Assembly: GCA_946699065.1 (NCBI GenBank) | Contig: CAMPDV010000246.1 | Span: 62,001-126,000 of the forward strand | Source: Loxodes magnus | Taxonomy: Eukaryota > Ciliophora > Karyorelictea > Loxodida > Loxodidae | DNA length: 64,000 bases | Direction: 5' to 3' | Shown: positions 37,884 through 51,643 of the stretch, piece by piece | Numbering within the stretch: the stretch's first letter is position 1 | Layout of the letters: each line of letters begins with the position of its first letter | Made by a program: the position numbers and the translations under genes | Notes under the pieces: model-generated | Told to the model about the DNA's origin: nothing | The model's input: only the letters and a program-made list of their open reading frames with translations | The model's database searches: none

Positions 37884-40800
37884 ATGTAGCTATTCTAAAT
37901 TTTAATACTTGCTATCTCAATCCTTTTAGTCAAAGCCTTTTTAGATTAAAAGTAATCTTAGCCTAGTGGGTTAGGCATTTCAGATTAATAAAGGAAACTT
38001 CTACCAGAAGTTAAAGATTAGGCACCTATTAGAATTTTATGAGACTTTCAAGAAAATATAAAGTTTTCTACGAATGAAACTGATATTTTTTTAAAGAAAG
38101 AGCTAATTCCAGCACTAGACAAGTATTTAACTAAGTTAATAAACATAAGAAATTAATATCCTTTCATGAACCTTTAACATTTAGGAGGAACTATGTGCTA
38201 CGATACTAAAATTCCTGAAAAATATTAAGAAGGTGATTGACCATATGATGTCATTATTCTAGTCTCAAGCGACTATAATACATAAAATAATTATTCTATC
38301 ATAGTAGCAAATTGTGGATACCATGTTTTTATCGGAAGACCTCTAGTAGGACATATAATTTTCAATAAATATAAAACTAGTAAAAATGATTTCTAATAAA
38401 CGTTTAATTTAGCCCTTCACTAAATGATTCAATTCCTTGGATTTAGTAAGATTTAATACAATCTTTATAAAAATCCTTAAACAAACTAAAAATGAGATCA
38501 AATTATCTAAAATGCTTTTGTCAGAGGAAAAAATGTGACTTAAGTATCATTACCTGCTGTTACTGAAGCAGCTAGAATTTAATTCAATTGCCCTTCATTT
38601 TTTATGGAACTTGAAGATTGTGGAGAAGATTGTAACTCTTACTGAGAAGCAAGACTGCTGTATAATGAGTTAATGATATAAAATCCTGTGCCTGACTATA
38701 TATTAAGCAATATAACATTAGCCCTTCTTTATGATACTGGATGATATATTCCTAATTGAAGTTTGGCTTAATTTTTGGAGTTCGGATATAAAGCGGGTTG
38801 TGATTTCATTTATAAAAAATGCGCAGAAAATGGTAAACCTTTGTTTGAAGAATTCTGCTAGGATGGAGACCAATAAATATGTTCACCAGATAGAAAAAAT
38901 ATAGCAAGATGTGAGACTATAATTTATACTGATGATTTATAAAAGGCTGAATAATATTGAGATAATCCAAAGCAAGGAGGAATATCAAAATAAATGGATT
39001 ACTGTCCAATAGCAAAAAAATATTTAGATTCAAACTGTTAAGGATTAAGTTCTGATTATTATATTGATTTAAAAGAATGAGACGAAACTCTTGGAATCAC
39101 TTCAAGATGCTATTAAGGAACTAAAAATGGAGAAAAAGATGCATTTTGCTTTTAAACTTCTTGTGACGAAAATTACAATATTTTCCTAACCTTTTATAAT
39201 GGAGCTAAAGTTGAATGCCCTTAAGGAAAAATAATATCTCATCCTTATAATCCAAATTCTTAAATAAACTGTCCTACTAGATCAGAAATTTTGTGCAAAT
39301 CAGTGAAAAACGAAGCATAATGCTCAGAAAAATGTGGAAGATGCTCAGCAGATGGAAAAGTATGCTTCAAGTGCTAGGAAGGATTTTATTTAAAAGATAA
39401 TTTATGTAGTACATGTGAAAATGATTTTACATATAATGGAGAGTGTTTTGACACTTGTCCTTTTGAAGCACCATACATAGTAAAAGAATATTAAAAGGAA
39501 AGCTGTCAATATTCCTATTAAAAAGTTTGCTAGGAGACATGTCCTAGTAATACCTATAAATATAAAGATGAGTGTATAGATAATTGTCCTAAATAACATT
39601 AAAAGACTTAAGAAAATACTTGTGATTATACTCCTAAAGAATGTAAGTTAACTTCACTAGAACTATGCTTAAAAGTAGATTCACTTTGTTGGGATGATTA
39701 ATAAAATTTATATTATCCGTATGAAAGTAGTTGTATAACTGAAGTATATGATTATTGCTGCTAATGTAACTAAGAATGTAGTGATTTTAAATTAGATAAC
39801 TAAGATAGATTTAGTAATAATGATTGCTTAAATAGAGAACCTCCTTAATTAGAAAGTGCAGTTCTATTAAATAATTAAGATTAAATCTATTTATAATTTT
39901 CTAAATAAGTTGGATTTACTTAAGAAAAGCCTGATTGTTCCTTAGTTCTTAAAGATGATTATAAATATGGAAAAGGAGTTAAATGCTAATGAAATGATAA
40001 TAAAACAATGATGAAAATAGAATTAGGAGAAGAAATTTGGTTATAAGAGAATATGCAAGTAGAACTGAAAGAAGGAATTATAAATTCTACTCACTAATAT
40101 ACTAAAACACTAAAAGATAATTGATCTACTTATCTACAAATTTAAGAAAAACACATCTTAGAACTAAGCAATATTGATTTAGATGATAATCATCACTATC
40201 TTAATGATTTGAACATAAAAATAGATGTAAAGAATAGACATCATGCAGCAGTTAAATATTTATGAGATATTAAATTAATACCTGATAATTAAGAGTTTAA
40301 TAGTAATTTTAATTTATGAAACTAATCTAATAATAATCCTACTTAATATTCATAAGAAAAAAATAGCTTTAGTATTTCATCAAAGTATTTAAATTAAACT
40401 GAATAAGTGATCATAAAAGTTTAAGCTGTTTCTTGAACTAATACTTTTAGTGATTTATAATCTAAAAATGTTCAAATTTATGGATGAAAACTTCCAACTA
40501 TTTATTTTGAAAATGGAAATTAAATTTATTAGGAAAAAGGAGAAACTCTTTAATTAAAAATCTTAGATCATTATCCTTAATAGACTCATGAAATAAAGTG
40601 AAGCATTAATCAAACAAACGAAGAAAGAAGTAAACAAATTATTGAAGAAGCTATATTTGGAGTCCCTACTTCTACTTCTAATAATCTTTCTATTCAAATA
40701 TTTCCAAATACTCTTTTATATCCTTTCTGATATTAAATCTAAGCTACAGTAGATAAAAAGTATATAGCCTAAATAAACATCACAGTTCTTTAGCCACATT

Positions 40801-43394
40801 TATAAGTTTATATTTCTGGAGATAAATTTAAGGAAATGCTATCTAACTAATAACTTACTTTAGAAGCATTTGCTGTTGATCCTCTTTAACATCCTATTAA
40901 CTACGAATGAAAATGCAAATTTTTGACTATAGATTTGAAGTATATAGAGTAATCTAAAAATAATGATTTAAGAAATTTTAATTGCGTTTTTCGTAACGAA
41001 TCATAAATTACTGTTAGTGGAGTTAATTTTCCTTAAGGATATATTTATGAACTCATAGTGAATGTTTCTTCCTAAGTAAATAGATATGCAAGTGATTCAG
41101 TATTTTTGAATATAACTAATGAAATATAAAATGCTTGATTTATATAACTTGACTAGCACTAACTTAATATAGTAAACCCTTAAGAAATATTTAATTTATA
41201 TGGATTAATATTAAATTAAAGCTTATCTATTACATCTATCTAATGAAGTTAAACTCCTGGAAATATAAAGGACTCTACAACATCTAAATTAGATTAACTC
41301 TTTATTTAAATAAATGCTTCTTAACTAGAACAAGGAACTAGCTACACTTATACTCTTCAAATAACTGATACTAAAAATAAATAATATGAAGCTAATAAAT
41401 CTATTTATGTAAGTAAAGCTCCTTTCATTACCCTTTTTTAAGTTACTCCAAATAGTGGAGAAGCTTGAAATACTAATTTTACTTTTAAGTGTATTTATAG
41501 TTATGATGATGGAAGCTATTATCCTTTAAAGTATCAATTCTTTTATATAAAATATTAGAAAGAATATTTCTTAAACTTAGCTGATCTAAAATAAGAATAC
41601 ACTACTTAGCTACCTTAACCAGATAAGGGTTCTTAGAATCTGACAGTAGGAGTTTATGTTTATGACTGATTAAATGCTTCTAGAAAAGTTACTACTAATA
41701 TAGTAGTTAAGCGTAAGCAATGAAACTTACCTTTAGATATTTAAGAATCCCTTACATAAAATTTTGAGACTAATCTTAAAGCTTAAAGTTATTATAATGA
41801 CTTAGCTACTGAGATTTCTAAGACTTAGTAATAAATTTCTTAATAAGATATAAGTAACATTCTAGATATAATATCTTAAAAAGTAAGTAATGAAGAAGAG
41901 TTTGATATAGCGTTATAAAGTATGCAGCTACTAAAAGATAAAATAAGCAATTTATAGACTTATTTAAATTATATTCAGTAATGTCTCAACTAAAAACCAA
42001 ATAACAACCTTAATAGAAGCTAACTAGATACTATTATATAAATTATCAGCCAAGTGAGTTAAGTTTAGCTCTAATAATAATAAGAAAGTGTATCAAATGA
42101 CTTAAATAAAAATATAAGTAAATTGAGTAATTTATAAAATAAAGGAAATTCAACTGTTTGACAAATAATAAAGCAAGCTTCTTTACTATATTCAAGAAAT
42201 TTAGTTCCAAATCAGTAACAAATAATAATTTCTAAAGAATAGCTATGATTTAGTTTAGCTATGTATGACTCATATACTTTTCCTAAGAAATTCTAAACTG
42301 AAAAAGCTAACGTTTCTATAAAAGAGGAAGTCATAGGAAATTGTATATTTGTGATTTTTAGTAAATTTAGTATAAATCCATTGTAAGTCAATGATAAGAT
42401 TAAATAAACTTTCATAGGTTTAGAAATATTTGAAACTTGTGAGAAAGACAAAACTAGCAATATTATATAAAGAAATATTATCACGAAAAAAGAAGCTAAA
42501 ACAAACTTTTCATTTTGATATAATGGCTTTATGAGTTTAAAGCTGAAATGCATAATGCTAGATTAAAATACAAGTAAGGAAAGAGATGATTTATGTAGAA
42601 TGGAATCAATTTAAAAAAGTTAATACCACCAATGTATTTGCAAATAAACAGGCTTAGTTTTAATGGATTTAAACTAGGATTAAGACAACTAAAAAAAAAT
42701 TGTTACTTTGTTAACTTTTTACATTATATGCGCTTTATACTTAGTCTTGCTATTATTTTAGTTAATAATTCAAAAACGTAGAACAAATTAAAGAGATGTA
42801 GAAAAATTTGAGCCGAACAAATATTTTGACTTAACAGGACTAATAAGATACTTTAAGAATGGAAAAATAAGTAGAAAATTTATTTGCTTAGAATTCTAAA
42901 ATACTCTTTTATGTTTCTTTGCCTATCTAATGCTAGCAAACTATTTCTAGTATTTTGGAAAATCCTAATAAATAAAATATCTAGTTATTATAATTATAGC
43001 TATTGGCATTTTATTATATAAGACTATTATCATTTATTTGCTCTATAAAATATAATAAAAACATTCTTTTATTTTGGTTTCTCTTTTGCTTTGCTGGCTT
43101 ATAATTTCGTTTATCAGTAGTGCTATTTGAAAAGTTGATAATTCATTTTCTTGAAGCATTTACATGGAAGTTAGTTACTTAATTTATATAATTTTAGGTG
43201 TTATTTTTGCTAAATTCCTAGCTAAATAGTTCGATGCAGACTTAAGAGGAAATAATAATGGAATATAGCTTTAATAAGTTAATTAGCCATTTAGGTAAAA
43301 CTTTAAAACTTAAATGGAGTTTTCAATTGAAGATGAGAATATATCTAAGATGGATGTGACAGGATTTTAAGAAATGCTAAATAGAACATAGTGA
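37884..43394 (+). CDS. Large membrane protein with M8-like domain and polycystin-like region, copy 2
   Basis: From ATG 37,884 to TGA 43,392-43,394, 1,836 residues in one frame. The signal peptide (QILILAISILLVKA) is unrelated in detail to copy 1, but 38,025-42,050 is almost base-for-base copy 1 at a constant offset of 20,046. It therefore has the same inactive M8 site (H179-Q-M-I-Q183, third ligand Tyr253), Cys-rich repeats and REJ-like region. Past 42,050 the DNA diverges, but the protein remains homologous (ASLLYSRNLVPNQQ, LAMYDSYTFPKKFQTE, GLEIFETCEKDK). From about residue 1,600 there are several TM helices and a cytosolic tail ending E-M-L-N-R-T-Q; its last codons are TAG-TGA. The frame stays open beyond the TGA, so read-through into the next region cannot be excluded. 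Confidence 0.75.
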
Positions 43395-43399
43395 ACTGA

Positions 43400-45989
43400 T
43401 TTAAACTTAAAACAATCAATCTATTCATTTAACCTTTTTCTTCCTATGTTTAATTTACTCTATCAGCTTATATTCTATTCAAAATAAACTAAAGCAGTCT
43501 TCTAACTGGGTTCTACATATCTATTATAATGCTCTTAAAATGAAGTTTCATATTTTTCAAGCTTTATCCTAGTTTTTAGATTCCTATTATTCTAGCTATT
43601 TCTGTAGAGATTATAGTTTCTGTGTTTAAGTTCTAGTTATTGTAGTATAAACCTGCTAGATGATCCTTTACTAAATCTAAAGTTATAGGATTTTTTCTCA
43701 AATGATAAATCAAGTCATTTCGGTAAATATAAGAGCAAAAAAGGGTTATTTAAGTAGATTAAGATTAGTTATTTGAGAGATAGTAATCTAAATAGAAGAA
43801 CTGCGATTGCTAGACTTTGTAATACAATAATTATAAAATAGCTTTATTAGCATTATATCTTTGAATATTAGCAGATTTAAATTTTGAAATACTTCAACAT
43901 TAATTAAAATTCTTAAAGTTTAAGATGGATAAACAGGGAATATATAAGCTTTGAAAATTAATAGCTTTTATCTAATATAAAAACTGATACTACTATTTAT
44001 TTAGAATAAAGAAAGCTTATTTCAGTAAACCTCTCATACTCTAAGCAATACGACTGGGTATTGTTTCACTAATTACCTTAACTTATATTGTTTTGTCTTT
44101 AATTGAAAGAAGAATTATCTACTTTAAATTAAATGGAAAGTGATCTACATTTAGGTTGCTTACTTTTTTTAATTCTATTAGATTCTATCCAACAGTAACG
44201 ACAGAAAAAGCTTAGGAAATTAGTTTCTATTTTACAATACTTGCTTCACTTCTGATTGTCAGAATATCTTATCCTTTTAATTTCTTTCATCTATTGTTAG
44301 ACTAATGAGAGAAGATAAATCTATTTAAAATATACTAAATACCTTTTCTTAAATAAATTAGCAAGTTATAAGTATGATGAAGGATTTTAAGTCATATATC
44401 ATTAAAACATTATAGCTTTAAGTTAAATGTATATCAATTTATTAAGCTACTTAACTAAAATAGTTCAGTTTATGTATACATTCTGGCATAAAAGAATAAA
44501 TAAGCTGTGGCTTTGAAAAAAGAAATACCAGTATATTTATAAATTATTAGATGCAAATGATGAAGCTAGTGAAGAATTGGCTATAATGAAGTCATTTTAT
44601 AATATTCATCTTTCAATTTACATGTGTATAGTTTATTTTATTACCCTTATATCCGAAAAAAATTAGGTATTATATCCATTTAGACTTACTTTAGTAATCA
44701 AAACTAATACAATTGGCTAGCTTTAATTAATTTAACTTTTAATGCATATGATAATGTCTTATCTAGATGCTTCTTTGATAGCCTTTTTAATTGAGCGAAA
44801 TACATTTGATTCAAATTTAAATAAAGTTTGAAAAACTAATTAACTAAAACTTTAATCCTTCAGTCTAGGTTTTTTAGTAGTAAACTTTAATTTAAGCATT
44901 TAAAGAATAAAAAGCGGAAACAATAATAAGAGTATTAGAAAAGGATAAATCTTAATGAAGCTTATAGCCAATAAAAATAATTATCAATCTATAATAATTT
45001 AACTGATGCGTGTTTGAACACTTCTATACTTTCTAATTATTTGAAATAATAAAGAAAACATATTTAGAATATCTAAACAGAGAAAAAGGTAGCAGAACTT
45101 TCTCCTTTCTTGTTAAATAGACCTGCATACAATAAGCGTTGGTTATATACTTGAGATGTTAAATCTGTTGATAGTCATGCAAAATTGCCAGCTAAAAATA
45201 CTAATAGATGTTTTTATCTTTAAAGTATTTCCTAAGAAAGAGGCTTAGCTTTTATAATAAATACAAATAAATTAAAAAAGAAATGAGTTTTAGAATAATA
45301 AAATTAAGATTCATGATATGAAGAAGAAACTCACTCAATTAAAAGTAGATAATTTACTTTATGGTTAAAAAACCAAAATAAATTTTTTTTAATAAAGAAC
45401 CAACAAAAAACTAGATGATTAGCTATAAAAGATATAAAGATATCAAATAAGCAAAAGGAGCATAAGTTTAAATGAATCACGTTTAAGATTTAGATACATA
45501 ATACACTATACAATTATCTTAGAATTAAGAAGCAAATTTTATAATGAGCTTTAATGAGATTTGAATTATAAAGGCTATGATCTTTATAAACTTAAAGATA
45601 GTTAAATTTTTTAAAATTGTAATTAAAATGTCTCTATGAAAATTAGCTAATGAATAGAACTAAATAATTTTCATTTATCTAAGTTAAAATTTAAAGATAT
45701 TAAGCAATATCAATCTAACTTTAAAACTTTCTTAAAGAAGATAATTTAGAGTGAAAAATGATTTTATATCAAAACACTAAAGAAGGCTAAGATAAATATC
45801 TAATTAGTATAAATCAGAATAGAATATAGCGACTAATTTATGAAAGTTCATCAAATAAACAAATTTCTTAGCTTGAGATTTAGACTTTAAGTAATGAAAT
45901 TTCTTTTTATGCTTAAGATATAACTATAAAGAAGGGATTATGGATATTCGCTTATAAATATGATTATGAAAAAGACTACGGAAATTTGA
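43400..45989 (+). CDS. Polycystin-like multi-TM protein or 3' exons of copy 2
   Basis: Strongly hydrophobic, protein-like sequence continues for 2.5 kb after the TGA of copy 2. The best path uses frame 2 from about 43,700 to 44,250 (KLYPSFQIPIILAISVEIIV, IQYKNWYYYLFRIKKAYF, IRLGIVSLITLTYIVLSLI). It then uses frame 0 from about 44,260 (LLSYLTKIVQFMYTFWHKRI, ANDEASEELAIMKSFYNIHL, then a basic C-terminal tail) to a candidate TGA at 45,987-45,989. The LHxxLxxxxxY..R type loop between TM helices resembles the TM region of ciliate polycystin-1-like proteins and the C-terminus of the 52-kb gene. Frame changes may be introns or decay. The start is not fixed. Confidence 0.5.
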
Positions 45990-46111
45990 TCTGATAATTT
46001 ATGCAATTAGAGCTGGTGTATAATAAACATTTCATTTAGATACTTTAAAGGTAAATTAAGAGCTCGAAATCATTTTAGTAATCAATCATTAATTTAGAAA
46101 TAAATATCTAT

Positions 46112-47045
46112 TCACTGTATCTCATTCCAAGTTCCTTTCTTTAAATCACAACTAAATAAATTGCTGCTGAAGTTAAATTGATATACATAACTTCCACTTA
46201 TAACTGGCTGTGTAAAACTATGATTACTTTAAGGATATTCTTCGCCTCACTTTTATACAGCTTTAAGATCAAATATCAAAGTTCCTAAATCATTTACATT
46301 TTTATAAATGAGGAAACTAGTATTTCAGAAATTAAAGATAGCTTAGCTTCTGGCTTTTTATGGTAATATCTAGGAAATTAATATTCAGCCATTTGTTCTA
46401 CTATTATAAACCTAAATTTTGTCCTCAAGTAAGTTCTTCTCTCGGATAAGTCCTCCGTAAACATAAACCTAATGATTGTAGCAATCACATCCAAAACGAT
46501 TTACCGGTTATAAAATATGCTGTATGTTACTGAACTAACAAGTCTTAATACTAAAACTTTCGCACTCTTATAAATCAAATTACCGTTAGTTTTATTCCTG
46601 GATTCCTGAAATTATATAAATGGTATCTTTTTTATTGAAACTAGTTTTATGAAAAAATCGTTTGAAGTTCATTTAGAAGTCTTATTTACCTATTTTTAGC
46701 GAATAAATAGTAAATCTCTTTTAGTCTTTTTCATTACCTCCTGATATAACTATACAGTCTTCAAACATCTACTCTATTTGAGAGTAAAAATCATGGTAGC
46801 TTTTATTCCAATTTGACTTACTTAAAAGCATCCCCATTTATTATATAAGACTTAATCTTATTAGAATTACAACTTATAGTAGAAATTACTTTGATTTTGG
46901 TTTTAACTTTGACACATAAGCATATTTCATACTTTATTAGTCCAAGGCCTAATTTAGCTATTATTCTATTTAAGCTCCAATCTAATTATCTTCTTATAGT
47001 TTACCTTAGATATAAGATTTTAACTACCCTATTTTTATACTCCAT
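46112..47045 (-). CDS. Kelch-repeat protein, copy 2, with a 22-nt intron
   Basis: ATG at 47,045 (MEYKNRVVKILYLRQTIRRQ) and TGA at 46,112-46,114 (ending GTWNEIQ) are joined by a 22-nt intron near 46,800-46,825 that starts GTAAGTC and ends AAAAG. Removing it restores the frame as GDAFNYHDFYSQIEQ. The blades follow: CIVISGGNEKD, IIYIISGI-like strand, QVYVYGGLIREK with NSRTNGW, then DLGTLIFDLKAV and YVYQFNFSSNLFSCDLKKGTW. The family is a Kelch-type propeller shared with the copies at 13.5, 10 and 49 kb. It is convergent with the polycystin-like region that ends 120 bases away. Confidence 0.75.
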
Positions 47046-48994
47046 TACTACTATCTTTTAATTCTTTCAATAACTAGTTAATTTAAAATGATAAAGCAAT
47101 CAGATATATTTATAACTTCTGATATCAAATCTAAATCATACCAAGATATGAATATCCCTTAATCTAGATAAATTGATAACTAAGATGTAAAGATGGTTAG
47201 CCAACTCATTTATAGGATAAAATCCTTTAGATTAAAGGTAAGTAGCTTGTTTTGCTCTTTTACCTATAGTTTTAGAAAATGAATTTCTAGTTTAAATTTA
47301 TAAGGATGACTTTAGATGTTTTATAGTTCCATTATCGGTATCAATTTTTTAGAATTATTACTCTAAAGATATCTCTCCAGAGAATCAAACTAAAGCTCTA
47401 AAATATTATGTCATAACTAAAACTCACTAGAAATATACCAAGCGAAGCTCTAAAGCTTAAAGGTAAATCTCTTTATTACTCTTTGCTTAATCTAAAGAGT
47501 TATCTACTAATAAGAAAATAACTTATTTATAGCAAGTAACGTAGAAATAAAATGAGAGTATCAAGCATTTTAGTTTATAATAAGCATAGAATAAAGTTTG
47601 CTAGCTATAAAGGAAGGAACTAATAAGATAGATAGAAAATTAACTAATTCCTTTTGATAACTCTTAAGCTTTAATTTACTGATATAGTACCAATATAAAA
47701 AGAAATTTGACTCTCTCTTAGATTACTTAGCATATTCTTAATTTCTAAAGTATAAGATGTAGTTATATTTAAGTAATAGGAAACTTGTTCTTAATCAGTT
47801 AAATATTTTAAATATTTAAGTTATGATTAAAGTTATAAAACCTATTTTAAAAATAGAAAACCATTCTAAGATATTTTAGAGTGTAAAGCTTTAATTACTT
47901 GACTTAATAGACATCAATTAAGAACGCAAGTAGTAGTCATTTATATAAGGCATTTGCTTATTAAAATTTCTTTAGTATTAAAGATTCTAACTCAATAAAA
48001 ATAAAACTAGTAAATGCTAAGGCTATTATAGACAAGCATTAGTTAAACTTGTAATACTAGACTGCAAAATAATAGAATTTAAAATCCTGTATGAATACAG
48101 ATTAAATATGATTTGATTTACTCTAAGTATTTTATAAAACATTCTACAGCATAAAATGATAAAGATATACAAGTAGTTATTATAGAAACTTAAATGAGGT
48201 AATTCTGATCAATTAGCTAACACTATTTTTTAGCTGTTTCATAGCTTTGATGTTAAATTTAATTTGATCTAAATCTTTAAAGTTAAAAACTAATTAAAGT
48301 AGAAGGAAACTTAATAGGATAAATTTTATTTATGTAAATAGACTTATAAGCTTAAATCTGAGTATATCTAATAAGCTATCTAAGAATAAAGGAATAAATT
48401 AACAATTTCTAAAGGACTAATTATATAAAAATTGATATTAATACTTCTAGAATAACTATTACCGTGATATCATTAGTATTAACTTTTTCTAACTAGAGCT
48501 CCATCTACCTGATAATCCCCTTTTTATTAATATAAGATCTGAAAAACGGAGTTTGATCCCACTGTCACATATTTTAGGATTGAGTACTTTTAATTAAATT
48601 AATAATTTGATTATTAGTTTAGTCATAGAGTTATTAAGGGATATTTAAAGACATCTTAATTATCTTCTTTATTTAATAATCTCTTCTGAGAATTTATTTA
48701 AAGCTAATTTTCTTTACCATCCAATTGTATTTTAATCTTGACATTCTTTTCTTAAAATTCAGCTTAAAAAGAAGAGATTCCTTTATCTACTCATATGGAA
48801 ACATCTCAATCTTTATGACTTTCTATCTTTATTTGGTTCATACTTCATATAATATAAATACTCTCTCGTTATGCTCATATCATATATTGTTATTCCTATT
48901 TATAATTAAAAGCTTAAAACACCTACAAATGAGCGAATAAAGCTTATAATTATCTAAATCTCTTTATAAAGCGTTAATAGTAGTATAATAGAAT
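47046..48994. other. AT-rich intergenic region between two divergent Kelch genes
   Basis: No gene, repeat copy or RNA-like patch was recognised in about 1.9 kb; it separates two Kelch genes transcribed away from each other. Confidence 0.45.
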
Positions 48995-49960
48995 ATGGAA
49001 ACTAAGCACTAAAATATATGCGTCTAAATTTTATTCCTGAGAAGGCTTTTAAGAGGCTTTTTGTATTAGAATCAAAGACTTAAATTTGGTAGATTTGGAA
49101 TAGGCGTGACTAAGTATGAAATATGTTCTAATCTCAGATAAACTCCTTAGTTGAAAATAATTTCCACCATATGCTGAAACTCAAATGACTAAAAGAACTA
49201 TTTTCTAAGAACTAAAGAATTCGAAGAAAATGAAATAAATATAGAGCAGATAAATCAGGATTTTACTCAAGTTGAATAAGTGTATGAATAGATAATGCTT
49301 ATAAGTGGAGGAAGTGATTAGAATTAAAATAGATTCGATTTTTACTCTTAAAATAAAACTAAGAAATATAACATGAAGTACTCAAGATGCTTCCATAGAA
49401 CTAGCTTCAACAAAAGAAATCACATTTATATTATGTCTGGCTCTATTTTTTAGAATGGACGATTTGGCAATTTAGAAGAATGTGAAGTGTTCAATAATCT
49501 CACAGCCGAGTTTAGAAAACTCAAAAATATTATAACTGCTAGCAGCATTTTTGGATGTGATTAGAACGACTAGCAAGTGTTTATATTCGGCGGATGAAAT
49601 ATGCCTCAACATTAAGATTAAGACTCAATCTAGAAGTATGATAGTAAGAAAAACGACTGATATAAGAATTAATAGAAACTAACTAAACAAGCTAAAACCT
49701 CCGCAATTTACATTCCATAGTTCAAATCTTTTCTTATATACGGAAATTCCTCAGTTATAGAAACTTAGACCTTTGATCTAAAAAATATAGTAGTTTAGAC
49801 TGAAGAATATCCAGATAAATAAAAATATTTAGGCTACTGAGATTATACCCAACCTATTTTAAGTAATAATTGCGTATACTAATTTAACGCATTAGATGAG
49901 TTACTATGCTATGATCTGACTAAAAAGAGCTGGGATAAACTATGTACTTTCTGTTAAAGC
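48995..49960 (+). CDS. Kelch-repeat protein, copy 3
   Basis: ATG at 48,995 opens METKHQNICVQILFLRRLLR, aligning with the other copies, followed by FGRFGIGVTKYEICSNLR and one frame through the propeller: IMLISGGSDQ, HIYIMSGSIF, QVFIFGGWNMPQ with KKNDW, KTSAIYIPQFKSFLIYGNSS, ETQTFDLKNIVV, and CYDLTKKSWDKL at about 49,940. The conserved end is reached near 49,945. No in-frame TGA follows there, so the exact 3' end is unknown; a short GT..AG segment starting at the GTAC near 49,947 might be an intron. Kelch proteins usually act as scaffolds or adaptors. Confidence 0.7.
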
Positions 49961-49969
49961 TTTAGTATT

Positions 49970-51640
49970 AATTATATCAATAAACTAAGCTTATTATACC
50001 ATCTTTCCCTTTCTATGCTATCTCTGTATAAGCAGTCTAATCAAAGGAAAATATACTATTCTAGGAATTTCCTCATTTTTAATCTCCTTTCGTTTTTAAT
50101 AAAAGAGTCATATTTGACTAGCTATTAATAAACCTTAAAGATAGCAAGGGGATCAGGTAAAGTAATTAAAACTAACTTAAGTGTACAGATATATAAATAC
50201 AAGGCTAATAAGAACAATCATTAGTCAATAAATAATTAACTTCCCTTCATCAGGGGATTATATCTATTTCGTTACTAGTTAAATTAAATTCTCAGATCGT
50301 TTTATTAATATTAGCTTAGCTTCTCATTATAAGCAAATCTTAAAACTAAATAAAGGAATAGAAAACTATTGCAGACATATAAATTGTGATAAACCAAACT
50401 TATGAGCTAATGAGATATGGCGGTCTAATTGATAGCACAAATATAAACCTAAGAGATGAAGATGTTAGATTAGATAAAGCTTTATTGAATAAAACTAAAA
50501 AAGGTAAGATACGAAGAATATCTTCATTTAACTTAAAAAGAGTAAGATAAAAAATAATATGCCAACACTACTTTAAGAAACCTTACCAAATAGTTTACTA
50601 AGATTAAAGGAAAAGCTTGATATAAATAAGCAATACAAACTAACAAGTTAAACAAATAAAAGTTTCTAGATTGCTTTCCTTTTAAATTATTTATTCAGTT
50701 AATATTAAATATCCTAATTGATGATAATTTAAATCCTTATATGATGATCTTAGAACTAAATAGATATACTTAAATAAAGTACTAATAATTCAGAAATTAA
50801 ATAGCTTTACATTCAAGTTTTACATATAATGTAATATTCTATTCATTTTCATTAATAGCTTTGTAACTAGTTTCATAGATTGAGATATAATACTCTATTA
50901 CCTGCCTATGATTTTACTCTAGCTTTATTATAAAATTTATTTATTATAAACTGAATTTTAATAGTTAAAGGATAATGCTAGATTTTAGCTAGGATGCTAT
51001 CTCCTAGATAAACAGAATGTAAACGTGTCTTATGATTCTAGAATACCAATCCATATATAATTATAAAGCAAATTCTCTCTGATTTACCATAAGCAAAGAT
51101 AACATAGGTTTTTTAAAACCTTCCTAGTTAACTTTTATCACTTAATCTAACTCTAGCTAACAAGCAGCTTTATAAGATATGGTAAATTTATAAAGTATAT
51201 AAAAGTAAAAAGTTTAAATCTCATTATTGAAGATAAGCATAAGCTTTATTTATATTACAGGAATAAATAGACTAATATATAACTACTAGAAGTATCATAA
51301 GCATGAAACTATTGCTTTATAAATCTATTGATAATATAGAGTAGATATAAGATATATTTAAGCTAGATGAATTAACTACAATCAATTAAACTTGACTACC
51401 TCCATATTTTTCTACCTTTGCTATATTAAATTGGTGGAATAAATATTTAAATTAGCAATATGATTTTAGGTACTTTTAGCTTAAATTTAGTGTCAGGAAG
51501 ATATAGCCTACTATGGAGTATAAATTGATTATATTAAAGTGCTAGTTTTATGTAAGCAAAAATAGAATTTTTAATAGCTAAAGAAAGTGTTAAAATTATA
51601 GAAAAATTGTTAATAGTTAGAGTAACCAAATCCAACATCT
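49970..51640. other. AT-rich intergenic region
   Basis: Beyond the Kelch gene no supported feature was found; the next gene ends at 51,644 on the other strand. Confidence 0.4.
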
Positions 51641-51643
51641 CTA

